Source: Campylorhamphus procurvoides
Taxonomy: Eukaryota; Chordata; Aves; Passeriformes; Dendrocolaptidae
Reading direction: 5' to 3'
NCBI GenBank assembly: GCA_013396655.1
Contig: WBMV01001019.1
Location: 62,001 to 126,000 of the forward strand
DNA: 64,000 nucleotides
Shown piece by piece: positions 36,101 to 47,945 of this stretch. The position numbers and the translations under genes were made by a program. Each line of letters begins with the position of its first letter. Position 1 is the first letter of the stretch. Below the pieces are notes generated by a model. The model was given only the letters and a program-made list of their open reading frames with translations, had not been told where the DNA came from and did not search any database.

Positions 36101-39100
36101 TCTTACAGCTTTCATCCTCCTTCAGAACATACCTTCAGACAAGTTTTCACACTGTGATTTTCAATGTTTGTCAGAAGAGCTGTGGGATATGTGTCATTGA
36201 GAAGGGAATCCTAAAACACCTGACTACAGACGATTGAACAGTATGAGTTCAGTGATGCTATACTTTTTATCTTTCTAGAGGAAGTTTCCAAGAAGAGTGT
36301 GACAAACTTTTAACATGGTTGCCACTGCACACAAGTTTAGTGAATTTGAAAAAAATTGGGGAGCAAATGTATTTTATTGATAGCTATTCTGCTTCTTCAA
36401 CAAATGTCCATTCTTTGAAAGCATGCTTTACTATATTATTTGCTTTAATCCATTACTGTTTAATGAAAAACCTGCCCCACATCAGGAAAAAAAGAAACAA
36501 GCTCTACCTGGTTTTCCTGGTTAACTGAAATCTGCAAGAAGAAACTCCATTCACTAGTACAGAAACTCCCTATATAAGTCAGAAATATAAGTTTGTGTGA
36601 AGTTTTCTGTTCTCTTTTGCTTTTCTTGCTTGCTTTGTTTTCCTCTTTTTCCTAAAGGTGAGAAACTGTATTCTGGTCTAATTTCCACCACTGATCTTGT
36701 AACACATGGTCACATTTTCTTCTCTGATTTTCCTCACTTTCTCTTATTTATTTTCATCACTTTCTCTTGTCTGTTTTGCAAAATAAATGCAAAACGCTTT
36801 TACCCTTAAGGATGACACAACACTCGTTTATTCAGTCTCCACAAATATTGTTTGGTTTTGATTTCTTGGCTCTGAATACCATCCAGGACACTATGCTGTT
36901 AGATTGGTGACCATGATTATGGATGTTGAAGTAACCACAGAAAAGTTTTACTGTCATTTTGTGATGAACAGTCTCTTTCCAGATTTTATTTCCCTTTTCC
37001 AGTACCCTTCTCTGAGTGACTGAGTCAATGTAACCCTGGGAGGGAGAGACAGAGAGACTGCCTCTTTCCTCAGAAAGCAAACGAATATGTTGCGGCAGAA
37101 AAGTTTGGAGACCTTAGGGTGTGGCGGAAGAAGGTGTAAATCTGGGAGTATGCAGCTCCTGCAGCGAGATTGAGACACCACAGGAGAGAGCAAGGATCAA
37201 ACAAGCAGGCTTCTAAGGGGATGAAAATAAGGTAACAGGGCCCGAAGAGAACAAAGGCAGAGCTTGCTGCAACTCAGAAACCTCTGAATTGCTTGCCAAG
37301 GAGAAAGACACAAAGATCAGGCAGACAGCTGACTGTAGAAACTATTTTAATTTCCATTCTGTCTTTTCTGCTTGCTTTGAGTTCAGTCAAATAATGCTTC
37401 TTGCAATTATTAAGAGGACTACTACTAATAGTGTCACTAATAGAAGCCTTGTTGGAATCCTTTTGGTCTCTTTTTGGAGCTCCTTTTAGCAGGTTGTGTG
37501 GGTAGACCCACCTCCAAGATTTCAGTCCACACAAAGTCCTGCCACAGGAACATATCAGACTATGTATGGATGGCAGGGAAAAACAAGTATCCTACCTTGG
37601 ATCAATATTCAGATCTGTTTATTTTTTTTAAAAAAAAGAAAAAACCCTTTATACATTTTTATCTGTTTTGTGCAGGTCTTTAATATTCAGATGAATCATG
37701 AGTTAGTTTTCTGATCTCCCTCCCAACATTTATGACGTATCTTAAGAAATCAAAGAAAGGAGGGAGGTGACCTTACATGGGGACCAGCACAGTAGATACT
37801 GTTAGTTTTCCTGCTAAATAGCTTCTGACTGGAGTGTAATCACAGTGTGTTCTACTTCCAGCAGTATGTCTTTTAAGACAAAGAGGATAGTTCTAGTCAA
37901 TTTATTACTCCTTTCCCATTTATTCAGCCTGATGAACAGCATGGCTATTCTTGGCATTTTTTTAAAGAACACTATGGGTTTTTTGTAACAGAAAAGTTTT
38001 TTTCTCTTATTTGGTCTTTGAGACCTTTAATGATTGTGAAAAAACTATGCATTGCCTAACTGATCCATCATGTATTATTTTATTGTTCTTTTGGTTTTCA
38101 GGGTATAATTCCTCTCTATAAGTCTCATGATACTTTTATAATTTATTTATAATTATCAGCTGTAATACTAAGTGCATTGAATAAAGATCATGATGTTTCC
38201 TTACAGTATAAAAATGTGATTATAATCTCGGTTTCTTTCTGGTATTTTTGACATTGATGTCATTCTTATATAGCCTCCCATGCATCCTAAGACTCAAGCT
38301 TTAATATCTGGTGCCCAACTCATCTGAAACTGTTTCCCTCCTTGTTTTATCTCACCTCCTGAGTTTAAAGCAATCTTTAATTTTATATTCTTTGCACTTA
38401 CTGTTTTCCATAGTACATGGGAATTCATCACATTCCATTTTAAAAAGGGATTGTTTAACTGCTACTTACACAAATAGTGAGCTAGTTGAAGCTGTGACAC
38501 AGCACTGGTTTTGTCAGAGAACATAGGAAATTTCCCAAACCCATAATTTTCTTTTTCTTTAGTATCTTCTGTCTTTTAGGTCTTCTGATTCTTATTTCAC
38601 ATTCTGCTACTGTACCTCAGTGACTCAGCTTGTACTTTGGATTAGTTTCTTGTGTGTCTTATTTTTCTGAGGATATTTGTTCTGTTTTGTTTCTTCTTTA
38701 CATTTAAGAAGTCAGTTTGTATTTCCTGCTTCAAGAAATTCCTTAATATCATCCATTTCCTTCTCTACCCTAAAGCTACCTACAAGAGATCATGAAACAT
38801 TTGTTCCTGTCTACTCTCCAAAGTAGTTTCTTACTTTTGGTTCTACTTGTAGAAATGATTCAAAGGTTTATAGTGACATTAACACTTTCATATCTGAGAG
38901 TATTTTCCTTTGTTTTTCATGATCATACCTTTCATTTACTAATAAGTATCCAGTTGTATCCTGCTACCTTCACATCTTTGATTTAAAACATGAACCTGTT
39001 GCTACTTGCTTGGTTTTGGTCAGTTTTTTTTACTGTAGTAAATTCGTCTAAGTAGAATTAATTATATGGGATTTTATCTCTTTAGAGATTAATTTAGTCA

Positions 39101-41399
39101 AGTTTCTCTTCTGTAGTATACGCTCTTTCCCATTTTTCTAGCTGGCTGTAGATGGCTCTGTATCCATTACAATTTTCAAGTATATTCATTCCTTTCATAT
39201 TGCTTTTTTAGTGAAACTAACATTTTTCAATAAAACATACTTTTGTTAAAAAAGAAAAAGTTATTTCTTGTAAATCAGCCAAAAGAATTTCATGTTGTCC
39301 CTTCCTGGGCACTTGGTGTTTTCTGTTAATGCTGCATCTTTACTGGAGTTTTCTGTGTCTGTTTTCATTTCTGCACATTCCTTTTTTTTACTTCTGCTTT
39401 TTCTGAAGATTAGATACTACTATTCCTGTCTTGCAGATTAAGACTTTGAAATTCACAATATCGGGGTTTTTTTCTTCAAGTTCAGTCATAATACATCTGA
39501 AGAAACTGCATGAAGTTCTTTAACCCTCTAATTCTGCTACATCTTTACTTTCATACATGAGAAGGTTGAGCATACAGCTATAGGTGAAAAATATGTTCAG
39601 AATATAGCAAAACGCTGCAAATTTTTGGCATTTTCTGATTCCATTCATGTGCATGCACTTTGTTCAGTAACTTACATGTTTCTGAACTCTGTGATACGAT
39701 CTTCTTGAGCCACTCAAACTAAAATTAAACTTTTCTTGCCCTGATACAATTAATTAAGAATGCATTAGCATAGGAGTAGTTGTCCATAATATATATTATG
39801 CCTTATTCATTAAGGCTGATTTTCATTTTCTAGTTCGTTGTTCCTGATCACTTTACCAGATTAACTTGTTCCAAATATTCAAGTTCAGAGATCATTGTGA
39901 GGATAAACCTGACAGAACTTTGTGGTTTCATGCTTCTCTCTTTTTCCAGATCATTAGAATACAAACGAGCAGCGCTGATCTTTGGGCGGCACACTGATGC
40001 ATCTTGATTTCACTCTTTTCACACCATGAAACTTGTCATTCAGTCCCCTTCTTCCTGTCAGTGGTGCCATTTGCGCAACACTGTCCTTAGCAGGAGGACC
40101 TTTCCCAAAGACTTTGTGAAGGTTCTTACACACTGCTTTAAGCAGCTCCTTTTCCACTACTTTGTCAATACTTGCAAGCAATCAATGCATTTTTGTACCC
40201 CTACTTGTACCTCTCCTCATACACACATGTTCTATATTAAGTCATGTCTTACTTTGCTCAGCTACCTCCTAACCCTGGTTTCATGCAATTACCTTCACAA
40301 ATAGACCATTTCAACTCTCTTTATGCAGGACTCCTTTTTTGTTTTCACCTGGCCTTCCCTGACCTGATCTCGGTGAGGTCAAGAATTGTTCTGAAATCCC
40401 ATTAATCCCAGCCAAGTTTACACCACATCTGGCTCTCAGTATTAGGCTAGCTGCTGTCTTCAAATACTGCATGATCAGCTGTTTTTACAAAGCACCACAG
40501 AAAATCTTGTATATTAAGAAGTTTGGAAAAGCTAAAGAACATATGTGCTAAGAGACAAGCATTTGAGAAGGTTCATCAGTGTTGAACTTTTTTTTTCCTT
40601 CTTTTTTATATTCTTCTCCTGATGAATGCATTGAAATAGAGTGATTTTTGAAAACACAGCTTGAAGTATTACAGCAATCAAGATTTTTGACAACTTACAA
40701 AACCCATTATGAATTCACCAGGATTAAAATATTTAAGGATAAACTTAAAGAGAATTAACAAAAAATCTTTGAGAATATAAATATGCAGTTTGGACACACA
40801 GAGGACAGTAACTGTCTTATAGTGAGGTCATAAAGCTATTAATTTTACAGACATGACAGATTACTTTCTATTTTTTATTTTTTTTTCATGGGCCCTGCAC
40901 TGGAACTAAAGCAGGAGAGAAACTTAGAAAATATTTTACTATATCCAGTGGATGTAAAACCATATTGTCTTGCAATATCAGAAACAGAAAGACCATATTA
41001 AATATATTTCTAATAACTGAGATAAAAAGGTCATTATGTTTCAGGATCTTTTACTAATAGGAAAAATGTATTAAATCTATTGACAAGATCAAGACAGTAT
41101 TTACTGAAACTGAATTTTTTTTTGATACTCTAGCATTACATTCATTCATTTGGATCAGATCAGTTGTTCATTAATGTCATTAGCTCCCATCCAAGATTAT
41201 CTGGGAAAAACACTTAAGAGAGTAAAAGGGGATATGTGCAGGAACTTGCCCACTTCTATTTCCAACTTCCAGAGGAAAGCTGAGCTACCGCATTTAATAG
41301 ATCCTCTCCCATGAAGTTGTCTATCTGCATTTTAACTCACATAGACTGTTGCAAAACATCCAAAACCAATAAGTTTCCATTTTGTAGGGGAGATGTGAT

Positions 41400-41461
41400 T
41401 TGGGTTTTTGGTGGGTTTTTTTTTTGTTGGTTGTTTTTTTTTTTTAAAAATTATATATATA
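41400..41461. repeat. T/G tract followed by short (AT)n
   Basis: GGTTTTT and TTGG units with long T runs, followed by A and an ATATAT stretch. Same class as the other T/G tracts. Confidence 0.75.
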
Positions 41462-42634
41462 TCTTTGAAATATACCCTTGGAAGAAATGGAGAAAATATT
41501 GTTTCTGACTAGAGAGACTTTTAGAGACTTTAGACAAAGACTAACATAAACTTATCTTCAAAAGCTGAAACAAGAAGTCATGTTTTAGAACCCATAAACC
41601 TGAGAGAACATTGCCACCAAGTAGACCAGGAAGTTGAGGGAAGCTGCACAAAAAAATATATCTTGATTCCTTTGCTTTTATTTCTCTTTTGTTTATTCAT
41701 CAGAAAACCCGCGATAAAAAACCAAGTCTTCTTACATTTTTACTTATTATTTGCTGTGCTGAAGTCTTTTCCCAGATTCACATAACTGCATCTTGGGATG
41801 AAACATCAACTCTGTTCTGCCTTGGCTTCTATATCATTATGAAAGTGTCATGCTCACAGAACAATTCCCTGAGCAGCCTGTTTATAATTTCTTTCTTACA
41901 TGGCCTGACTCTAGTTTTAGTATGGAAGTGTTGGGATCAGTGTTTCGGGAACACTGTGGATCCTAAAAAATCCCCTTTCCTAAAACATTTTCTGTAATCA
42001 GTAGATTTGCAAAAACACCTACCTATCTTTGTTGATGAAACAGGTATATTTCACAAAGGCTTGTTTCTTAACCAGTTAAGGGCACCAATTTCTTTTTTTC
42101 CTATTTGCTCTCTGATCTTTGTCTTGCCTGTCATGAATCCAGATGAGGAATCTCTCACTACATTACTTTTCTACTCAGTGAAATACAAAAGAGTTTGTAG
42201 TCTGCAAATGGAATGAATGACAGTGCAGGATTAAAAAACAACCATGGTCCATGTATTGTTTTTTAAAAAAAATAGATTTTTAAATTAATGAGTTATTTGA
42301 TGTAAACAAAAAATTGTTACCTTAATCAGATTTCCTGTTTTCTTCTTCACTCCCTACACAAGAAGGAAGTGGTGAAAAGGTCAAGCAGGGCACATTTACC
42401 GTAGAAATGGCTAGCACATACTGACAAGTTGTACGTGCGGGTGGTAACAGTGACAAGGGAGATGGAAAGGGCCTTGACTCTGTGACAATGGAGCAATGGA
42501 CTTAAGAAATACAGATAACTAACTGGTAAGGACTGACACCACTACACTTCACAGTACAGGAAAGTTGGTCAGATGGACAAAGAAACATGAGTCCAAAACA
42601 TGGCCTGTAAACCAGCCCATCAGGTTAGGAACTC

Positions 42635-42687
42635 CTCTCCCTGTCCCTGTCCTGTCCTCTCCTCTCCCTCTTCTCTTCTCTCCTGTC
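42635..42687. repeat. CT-rich tract
   Basis: Degenerate CTCTCC and TGTCC units, almost pure pyrimidine apart from a few G. It lies in a slightly G+C-richer patch (42360-42990) that I could not assign to a known repeat. Confidence 0.7.
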
Positions 42688-43379
42688 ATCTCACGATGCA
42701 ATCACTGCTTCTGGTCTTCCACCAAGGACTCCAGACTACTTATTGTTTTTCAGAGTTCATGAAAGAAGTACCTTTGCTAACCTGCAACCCATAGGTACAG
42801 ACAGCTTACCTCTGGTTCCCAAGATAGGTAGCAAAACACCAAGTGATGAGGAGTCAAAAGTAAGACTTGGCAGAGGCAAAGGGAGTCTTATCAGCTGGGA
42901 CTGTAGCAATGGCATCTGCAGCATGGAAATAATTTGGACAGGTGCAATGTCCCAATTAAAACATAAACAAACACAAAATGCTTAGATTCACTTCAGTAGT
43001 TTAATTTTTTTTTCTCAATCTTAAAGTCAATTTGCAATTAATTTAATACTAAAGCAGAAATGACAGATGATCTAATTGTTAATGTGGTACAAGTTTAGAA
43101 AGACATTATAGTACCATTCTAGAGAACTGTTGCACATAATTGCTCAGGTGTTCAGAACACATTTCATTCCCCCTGCTGTGCAAGGACTTCTGTTCCTGGA
43201 TTTTCTTTCAATGGTTCACCCAGAAGTGGGATTAAAAAGAGAAACCTAATGATAATGAATTGAATTGTTCACATCTGAAGGGGACTGATTGGCAGCATGC
43301 CGGAAGAAAAGAGATCCCTAACGATGGTTAAAAAAACAAAAGTAATTGGATCACACAAAGAAAATAAGATAAACATTCA

Positions 43380-43600
43380 TTAAAATTACAGTAACAGACT
43401 GTGATTAATGAGCATATACAAGTGCAAGCAGCGCATACACTTTAGGCCCTGCAAGGCCTACATCCAGTGGTATAATTAATAATTTTTAATTGTTTACTAA
43501 GTAATTGTTATGTGCTTTCCAGTTCAAAAGACGTGAACTTGTTTTCCCTAACCTGATTTTATCTGTGACTACTATGGAGTCATCAAAGGTATTATAATTG
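43380..43600. promoter_or_regulatory. Candidate conserved noncoding element with inverted repeat
   Basis: Contains an inverted repeat TAGGCC-CTGCAA-GGCCTA at 43443-43460, followed at once by a cluster of TAAT/ATTA cores at 43471-43505 and GATTAATGAG at 43402-43411. No open frame. The regulatory role is inferred from motif density. Confidence 0.3.
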
Positions 43601-45726
43601 GTAATAAAGTTCAGTCTGCCCTCCTTTTGAATGTGAAATTTAAGTTTATGTGGTTCTGCTTGGGAAAATCATCCCAAAACTTGAAGAACTCACCGTGGAA
43701 GAAAGTTCCATATATCTGTTTTTCATTACATAGTAAAAAAGGTTCATATTTGAATGTTAGAATGTTTAAAAGTGATGAAAACAGCTACTTTTGTACATTA
43801 GTAGGAAATTTTAGCTCTTCTGCTTACATATACTTGTTCAGCAAAAGTCTGGGTTTGAGTTCAAATACTCTGTTGGGCTGAAGATAAAATAAACTAGAAA
43901 TGTATCTTTGAGGTTTTTTTTGGGACTGAGGACATGTTGTAGTTTTTTTGGATATTCTCAAAATGCTTTGATTGCTATGGTAGATGTAGGTCCTGGTCTA
44001 AGCCATAAAACCGCAGAAACAAGCTGTAAGAAGCAACTGACAACTTTTCCTGCCTTTTGGTTCCCAGTTCCTTAACAACATGGTTCAAGAGCTCCCAAAT
44101 GAGAACAAGAGAATGGGTGGTGTGAATATCTACCACACTCAGGAACAGTGACACTTTTAAGGGTCTTAGGCTCAGCGTCCTTCAAAAGGCTTCTGCCTGA
44201 AAGACTGCTTAGCAGGCTGTCTACAGGATGCCATACTTCTGTTTGGGTTCAAAAGAGCTTTTGGAAGTACTTCTGAATAAGTGGGTGGTGCTGGTAGGGA
44301 AGTTGAGTGAGTTTGGGGAAAATAACAAAACCAGTGCTTGCAAATTTGGATATCTGCAGGAGAAGCTCTAGAGAGGAGGGAATCCACCTATTGGAGTCCT
44401 TGGGAAATCTGTCAAATATATTAGGTCATGCTGCCTACTGCTGCACTCCTCGTCCACAGTGTTCTCTCTGAAGCACTGCGCTATAAGGCTGTCAAATTTT
44501 CTAGGTGCATTCAAGCGCTGGGAACTTTGCAAACCTTCTTCCTAAATATTGTATCCCTGTCTGACCAAAGTGAATGATAAGCATAAATGTCAAATATCAC
44601 TCAACAGCATCAATATTATGGTTCCTTAAAGTTACCTTTCTTAGGGTTTTCATCCCTATTGCCAACGCAGAACAACTGCACTCACATGTTACCAAGCATG
44701 TATGTCTGATGGGGATTTTGAAAGTCTCTTTGAAAACATTTGCCTTTTCCCTAATTACTCATTAAGAATACAACTATGTTGGCAGGAAACAATGTGTGTT
44801 TCAGAGAATGGTGATAGATGTTGAGGTGAGTGATAAAAAAACCTTACACTTGCCTGTTTGCTGCTGGAATATCTTCTTTTCCAGACTGATAGGGCCAGTT
44901 TGAGTATTTGGGGCCACAGACACAAGGATCTACCACTGCTCTGTAGTATAAAACAGCTCTTCTGGTTTCCAGACCCAAGAAGAAAATCTCTGACACTTTT
45001 TTTTTTTTTTCAGTAAGCACTTGCCTTAAAAGATGGTTGTCTGTGGTATCAGTGGCACCTGTTCAGTCCTGTAATTTTTTCAGTGCTCTCGGAGCAAGCT
45101 ATAAATTTCAGCGCTCGCAGTAGCACGAAATTACTGCTAAGGTAGGCAAATTATTCATTGTTTTTTTGTTTCAAAACCTGAAAAACTATGGAAACTCACA
45201 TGAAATCTAGTCACTTGAAAATGCAGTGCTCTTACTTTTTATCATATTTGAAAAGTCTGGCTTTTATGCATAAATTATTTAATGAAGAGACTAAGTCCAT
45301 CCTTCTTCTGTCTTCTATAACTCAAAATAGTAAATATAAAACAAAGATATTTCAAACCCTCTTATATTATGGTCAGGAGAATGACAGTAGCCCCATGAAG
45401 GTAGGAGAAGAAACATGGATCATAAGGGGTTTGAAAGGAAAACGTATCTCTAGAGGACAGGAGTAGAAGATTCAGCTCAGGTTTTAGAATTAAAAATGCA
45501 TACACCAAGATTGTTGGTGGCTTGTTGGTGCAATTTTTCTTAATGTCTTGAATTAGTGCATATTGAATTAATGTCTTGAAAAGTTGCAGATAGATTTCTT
45601 TTATGTATTGTTTGCATTTTTATATATGTATGCTAGAGTGTGTAAAGCTCACATTCCTATCTTATGCACTGGAGTACTGGTTGAGAACACAGGGTATATA
45701 ATGTGGCAGAGATGGATTTGTATTCT

Positions 45727-45819
45727 TTGTTTTGTTGTGTTTTCTGTTTTGTTTTTTGTTTGTTTTGGTTTTGTTTTGTTTGCTTATTGTTTTTTTTGCT
45801 CGTTTGTTTTTTTTCCCCC
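45727..45819. repeat. TTTG-type low-complexity tract
   Basis: TTTTG and TTTG units with T runs and a final C run; the complement of the CAAA tracts elsewhere. Confidence 0.8.
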
Positions 45820-45848
45820 TTCTATTTCACAAACTATTATCATTCTAG

Positions 45849-45954
45849 ATTCTGTCTCCAGAGATTTTTAATCTACAGTGCTTTTTGGACCACAGAGGTT
45901 CTTGCAACCTGTCCTTACTGTCTTGATGAGGAGGGGGAGAGGAGCATGGAGAAG
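45849..45954 (+). other. Candidate internal exon, 106 nt (low confidence)
   Basis: An acceptor-like end (ATCATTCTAG, 45839-45848) downstream of a T-rich tract and a donor GAAG|GTGAGC at 45951-45960 enclose a fully open frame. It enters after 1 nt and leaves none. The peptide includes CPYCLDEEGERSMEK. An alternative acceptor at 45878 keeps the same frame. The entry phase fits the exit phase of the candidate exon at 33090-33180, which has a one-in-three chance of happening by accident. No homologue recognised. Confidence 0.18.
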
Positions 45955-46801
45955 GTGAGCATGGCTCAGGTTTCTCTATACCTGTGTATGTCCAGACTTG
46001 CACAAAAGTAGTGGTGGGCTAGAAAGTATTTGAGAAAGTGTTGTATACAGCCAGTACTGACAGCCAGAAAACTAGTAATGAAGAGTGGCCCCAGGTCTGC
46101 AGAAACACAAATGTTATTATTGAGACTTTCCTCTCATTTGATCTCATTTTTCTCAGCAATAGCCCAGGCATTGACTCCTAAAATCTGTGCTGTTTCTATG
46201 CCAATGTTTTCCTTTCCAACCACAGTGCACTTTACATGCTTCCTGATGTACATAAAGGTCCTATTGTAACCATGGTAATCCCACAGGGATACTAAGAACA
46301 AGCAGCTAACATTATCACATAAGTGGTTTCCCCAATAGGATTATTTTTAATTAGTTAAATGGATCAAAGTCTTTTTGAAAACTCTTAAATATCTAGATGA
46401 TGTTTGTCCATTGTGGATAAAGGTATTCTAATCCTAATCATGCTGCTTTAGGAAACAGTGTTTAAAAAAAAAAAAATTGAAAATACAATTTTAAGAAATT
46501 GTGTCGAGTCACACCCACAAAACATTCCTCACAGATGGATGGAGTTACTTATAAACTTTAAGGATGGACCCATTAGAAGACTTCTGAGAAAATGGAGTAT
46601 TTCTAATACAGCAGACTGAGGAAATATCCCCATTTGGAGACCCAAATCAATTTCCATTATGGCTGTATAAATACTCTCTGTATTTATTAACTCTCTCTCT
46701 GCCTTACATGCCTTGTCAGTGCATGGGCTGTCGTTTGAAACCTTGTCATGATGAGGTAAACTTTAATGACTAAATTGAAGAAGTGATTTTAGGATTTTTT
46801 T

Positions 46802-47945
46802 CATAGAATCATAGAATCATTTGGGTTGGAAAACACCTCTAAGATCATCGAGTCCAATCATTAATACAACACTGCTAAGTCCACCACTGACCATGTCTCT
46901 AAGTGCCACATCTTAAAATACCTCCAGGGATGGCGACTCAACCACTTCCTTGGGCAGCCTGTGCTTAACCAAACTGCCAGCGACTGAAGAAATTTTTCCT
47001 AATATCCAACCTCACCCCCCAGCACAGCTTGAAACAAATTCCTTTGTTCTACTGCTTGTTATGTGGGAAAAGATACTGATCCTCCCTCTTTCCAGGTAGC
47101 TGTAAAGAACTATAAGAATTATAAGGTTATCTTTGACCCTCCTTTTCTCCAGGTGAAACAACCCCAGCCCTCTGAGCCATTCCTCATAAGACTTGTGCTC
47201 CAAACCCTTCACCAGCTCTGTTGCCCTTCTCTGGACATGCTTCAGTATCTCAACATCTTTCTTGCAGCCACAAGCTCAAAATGGTCCAAAGCCACTAAAT
47301 ATTTCCTCTTAAATTATGGGGGCGTCATTCTGCTCCTTGTCCTTCTCTTCCGGCTCAGCAGGCTGGGTACCCAGAGGACAAGTGGTCTTGCTATCAAAGA
47401 CTGAGGCAAAGAAAGCATTAAGTAACTCAGCTGTTTCCTCATCATTTATCTCTGTATTTCCCTGCACATTGAATAAAGGATGGAGATTTTAATTTATTTT
47501 TTATTTATGGAAAGTTTTTATTGCCTTTTATGACAAAAGCCAAATTAAGTTCTAGGTAGGCTTTGGCCGTTCTCTTTTTTTCCCTGCATGACCTCACAAC
47601 ATCCTTGCCTTCTTTCTGAGTTGCCTGGCCATTCTCCCAGATGCGATAAACTCTATTTTCCCTTATTTGCAGAGAAAGATCTCTGTTCAGCCTCTGTTCA
47701 GGCTGGTCTCCCTCATCTTTCAGCACATGGGGATGGCCTGCTTCTGCATCTTTAAGATTTCCTTCTGAAAGAACACCCAGTCTTCCTGGACTTCTTTGTC
47801 CTTCAGAACTGACTCCCAAGGGATTCTGTTAACCACCCTCCTAAAGAGGCCGAAGTCTGCCCTCTGGAAGCCCAAGGTGGCAGCTCTGCTGACCTCTATT
47901 TGAGGCAATAGTCTCAGGGAGCCCTTATAGTCCCACATAGATCAA
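46802..47945 (-). mobile_element. CR1 LINE, internally deleted, minus strand
   Basis: Read on the minus strand, the copy starts within ORF2 at about 47945, between the endonuclease and reverse transcriptase parts. It continues to about 47300 and then jumps to the CR1 3' end (about 47285-46802), which closes with copies of the terminal unit seen here as CATAGAAT (46802-46821). Nearly all of the reverse transcriptase domain is missing at the join near 47275-47300. It is also 5'-truncated and cannot be active. CR1 is the main LINE of birds; this one comes from a longer, less 5'-truncated insertion than the other two. Confidence 0.92.
47385..47940 (-). pseudogene. Decayed CR1 ORF2 segment between endonuclease and reverse transcriptase
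   Basis: Two overlapping minus-strand frames carry successive parts of one ancestral protein. The frame at 47720-47938 has RADFGLFRRV, the following PWESVLK and EDWVFFQKEILK, and ends near QAIPMC. The frame at 47505-47819 takes over with GQATQKEGKDVVRSCREKK and LELNLAFV. These are recognisable CR1 ORF2 phrases as I remember the family. At least one frameshift separates them, and no start, catalytic endonuclease residues or YADD-type polymerase motif is present. Not a host gene. Confidence 0.88.

Larger units (their letters stand above)
32116..43379. other. A+T-rich spacer, no gene recognised apart from one candidate exon
   Basis: More than 11 kb without a confident gene or transposon. Notable small items are a pyrimidine tract (33028-33072) before a candidate exon, an 11-nt direct duplication TTGGTGTGTTA at 34562-34583, and a perfect A+T palindrome CATAATATATATTATG at 39785-39800. 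There is also a T/G tract at 41400-41446 and a CT-rich stretch at 42635-42687. Confidence 0.5.
43601..46801. other. A+T-rich spacer, no gene recognised apart from one candidate exon
   Basis: Includes poly-T (44999-45010), the T/G-rich tract at 45727-45819 and the candidate exon at 45849-45954. Hydrophobic frames of 95 and 102 codons across the T/G tract come from its TTTG/TTTT content and are not genes. Confidence 0.5.

Noticed and set aside
41689..41997. 102-codon frame with a signal-peptide-like hydrophobic start
   Set aside because: T-rich DNA encodes hydrophobic residues by default; no homologue or gene context.
42360..42990. G+C-richer patch that might be an old LTR or exon cluster
   Set aside because: No TATA box plus poly(A) signal pair, no termini and no domain in its open frames.
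45584..46011. Hydrophobic frames of 95 and 102 codons
   Set aside because: Produced by the TTTG low-complexity tract at 45727-45819. Only the later splice-bordered part is kept as a weak candidate exon.
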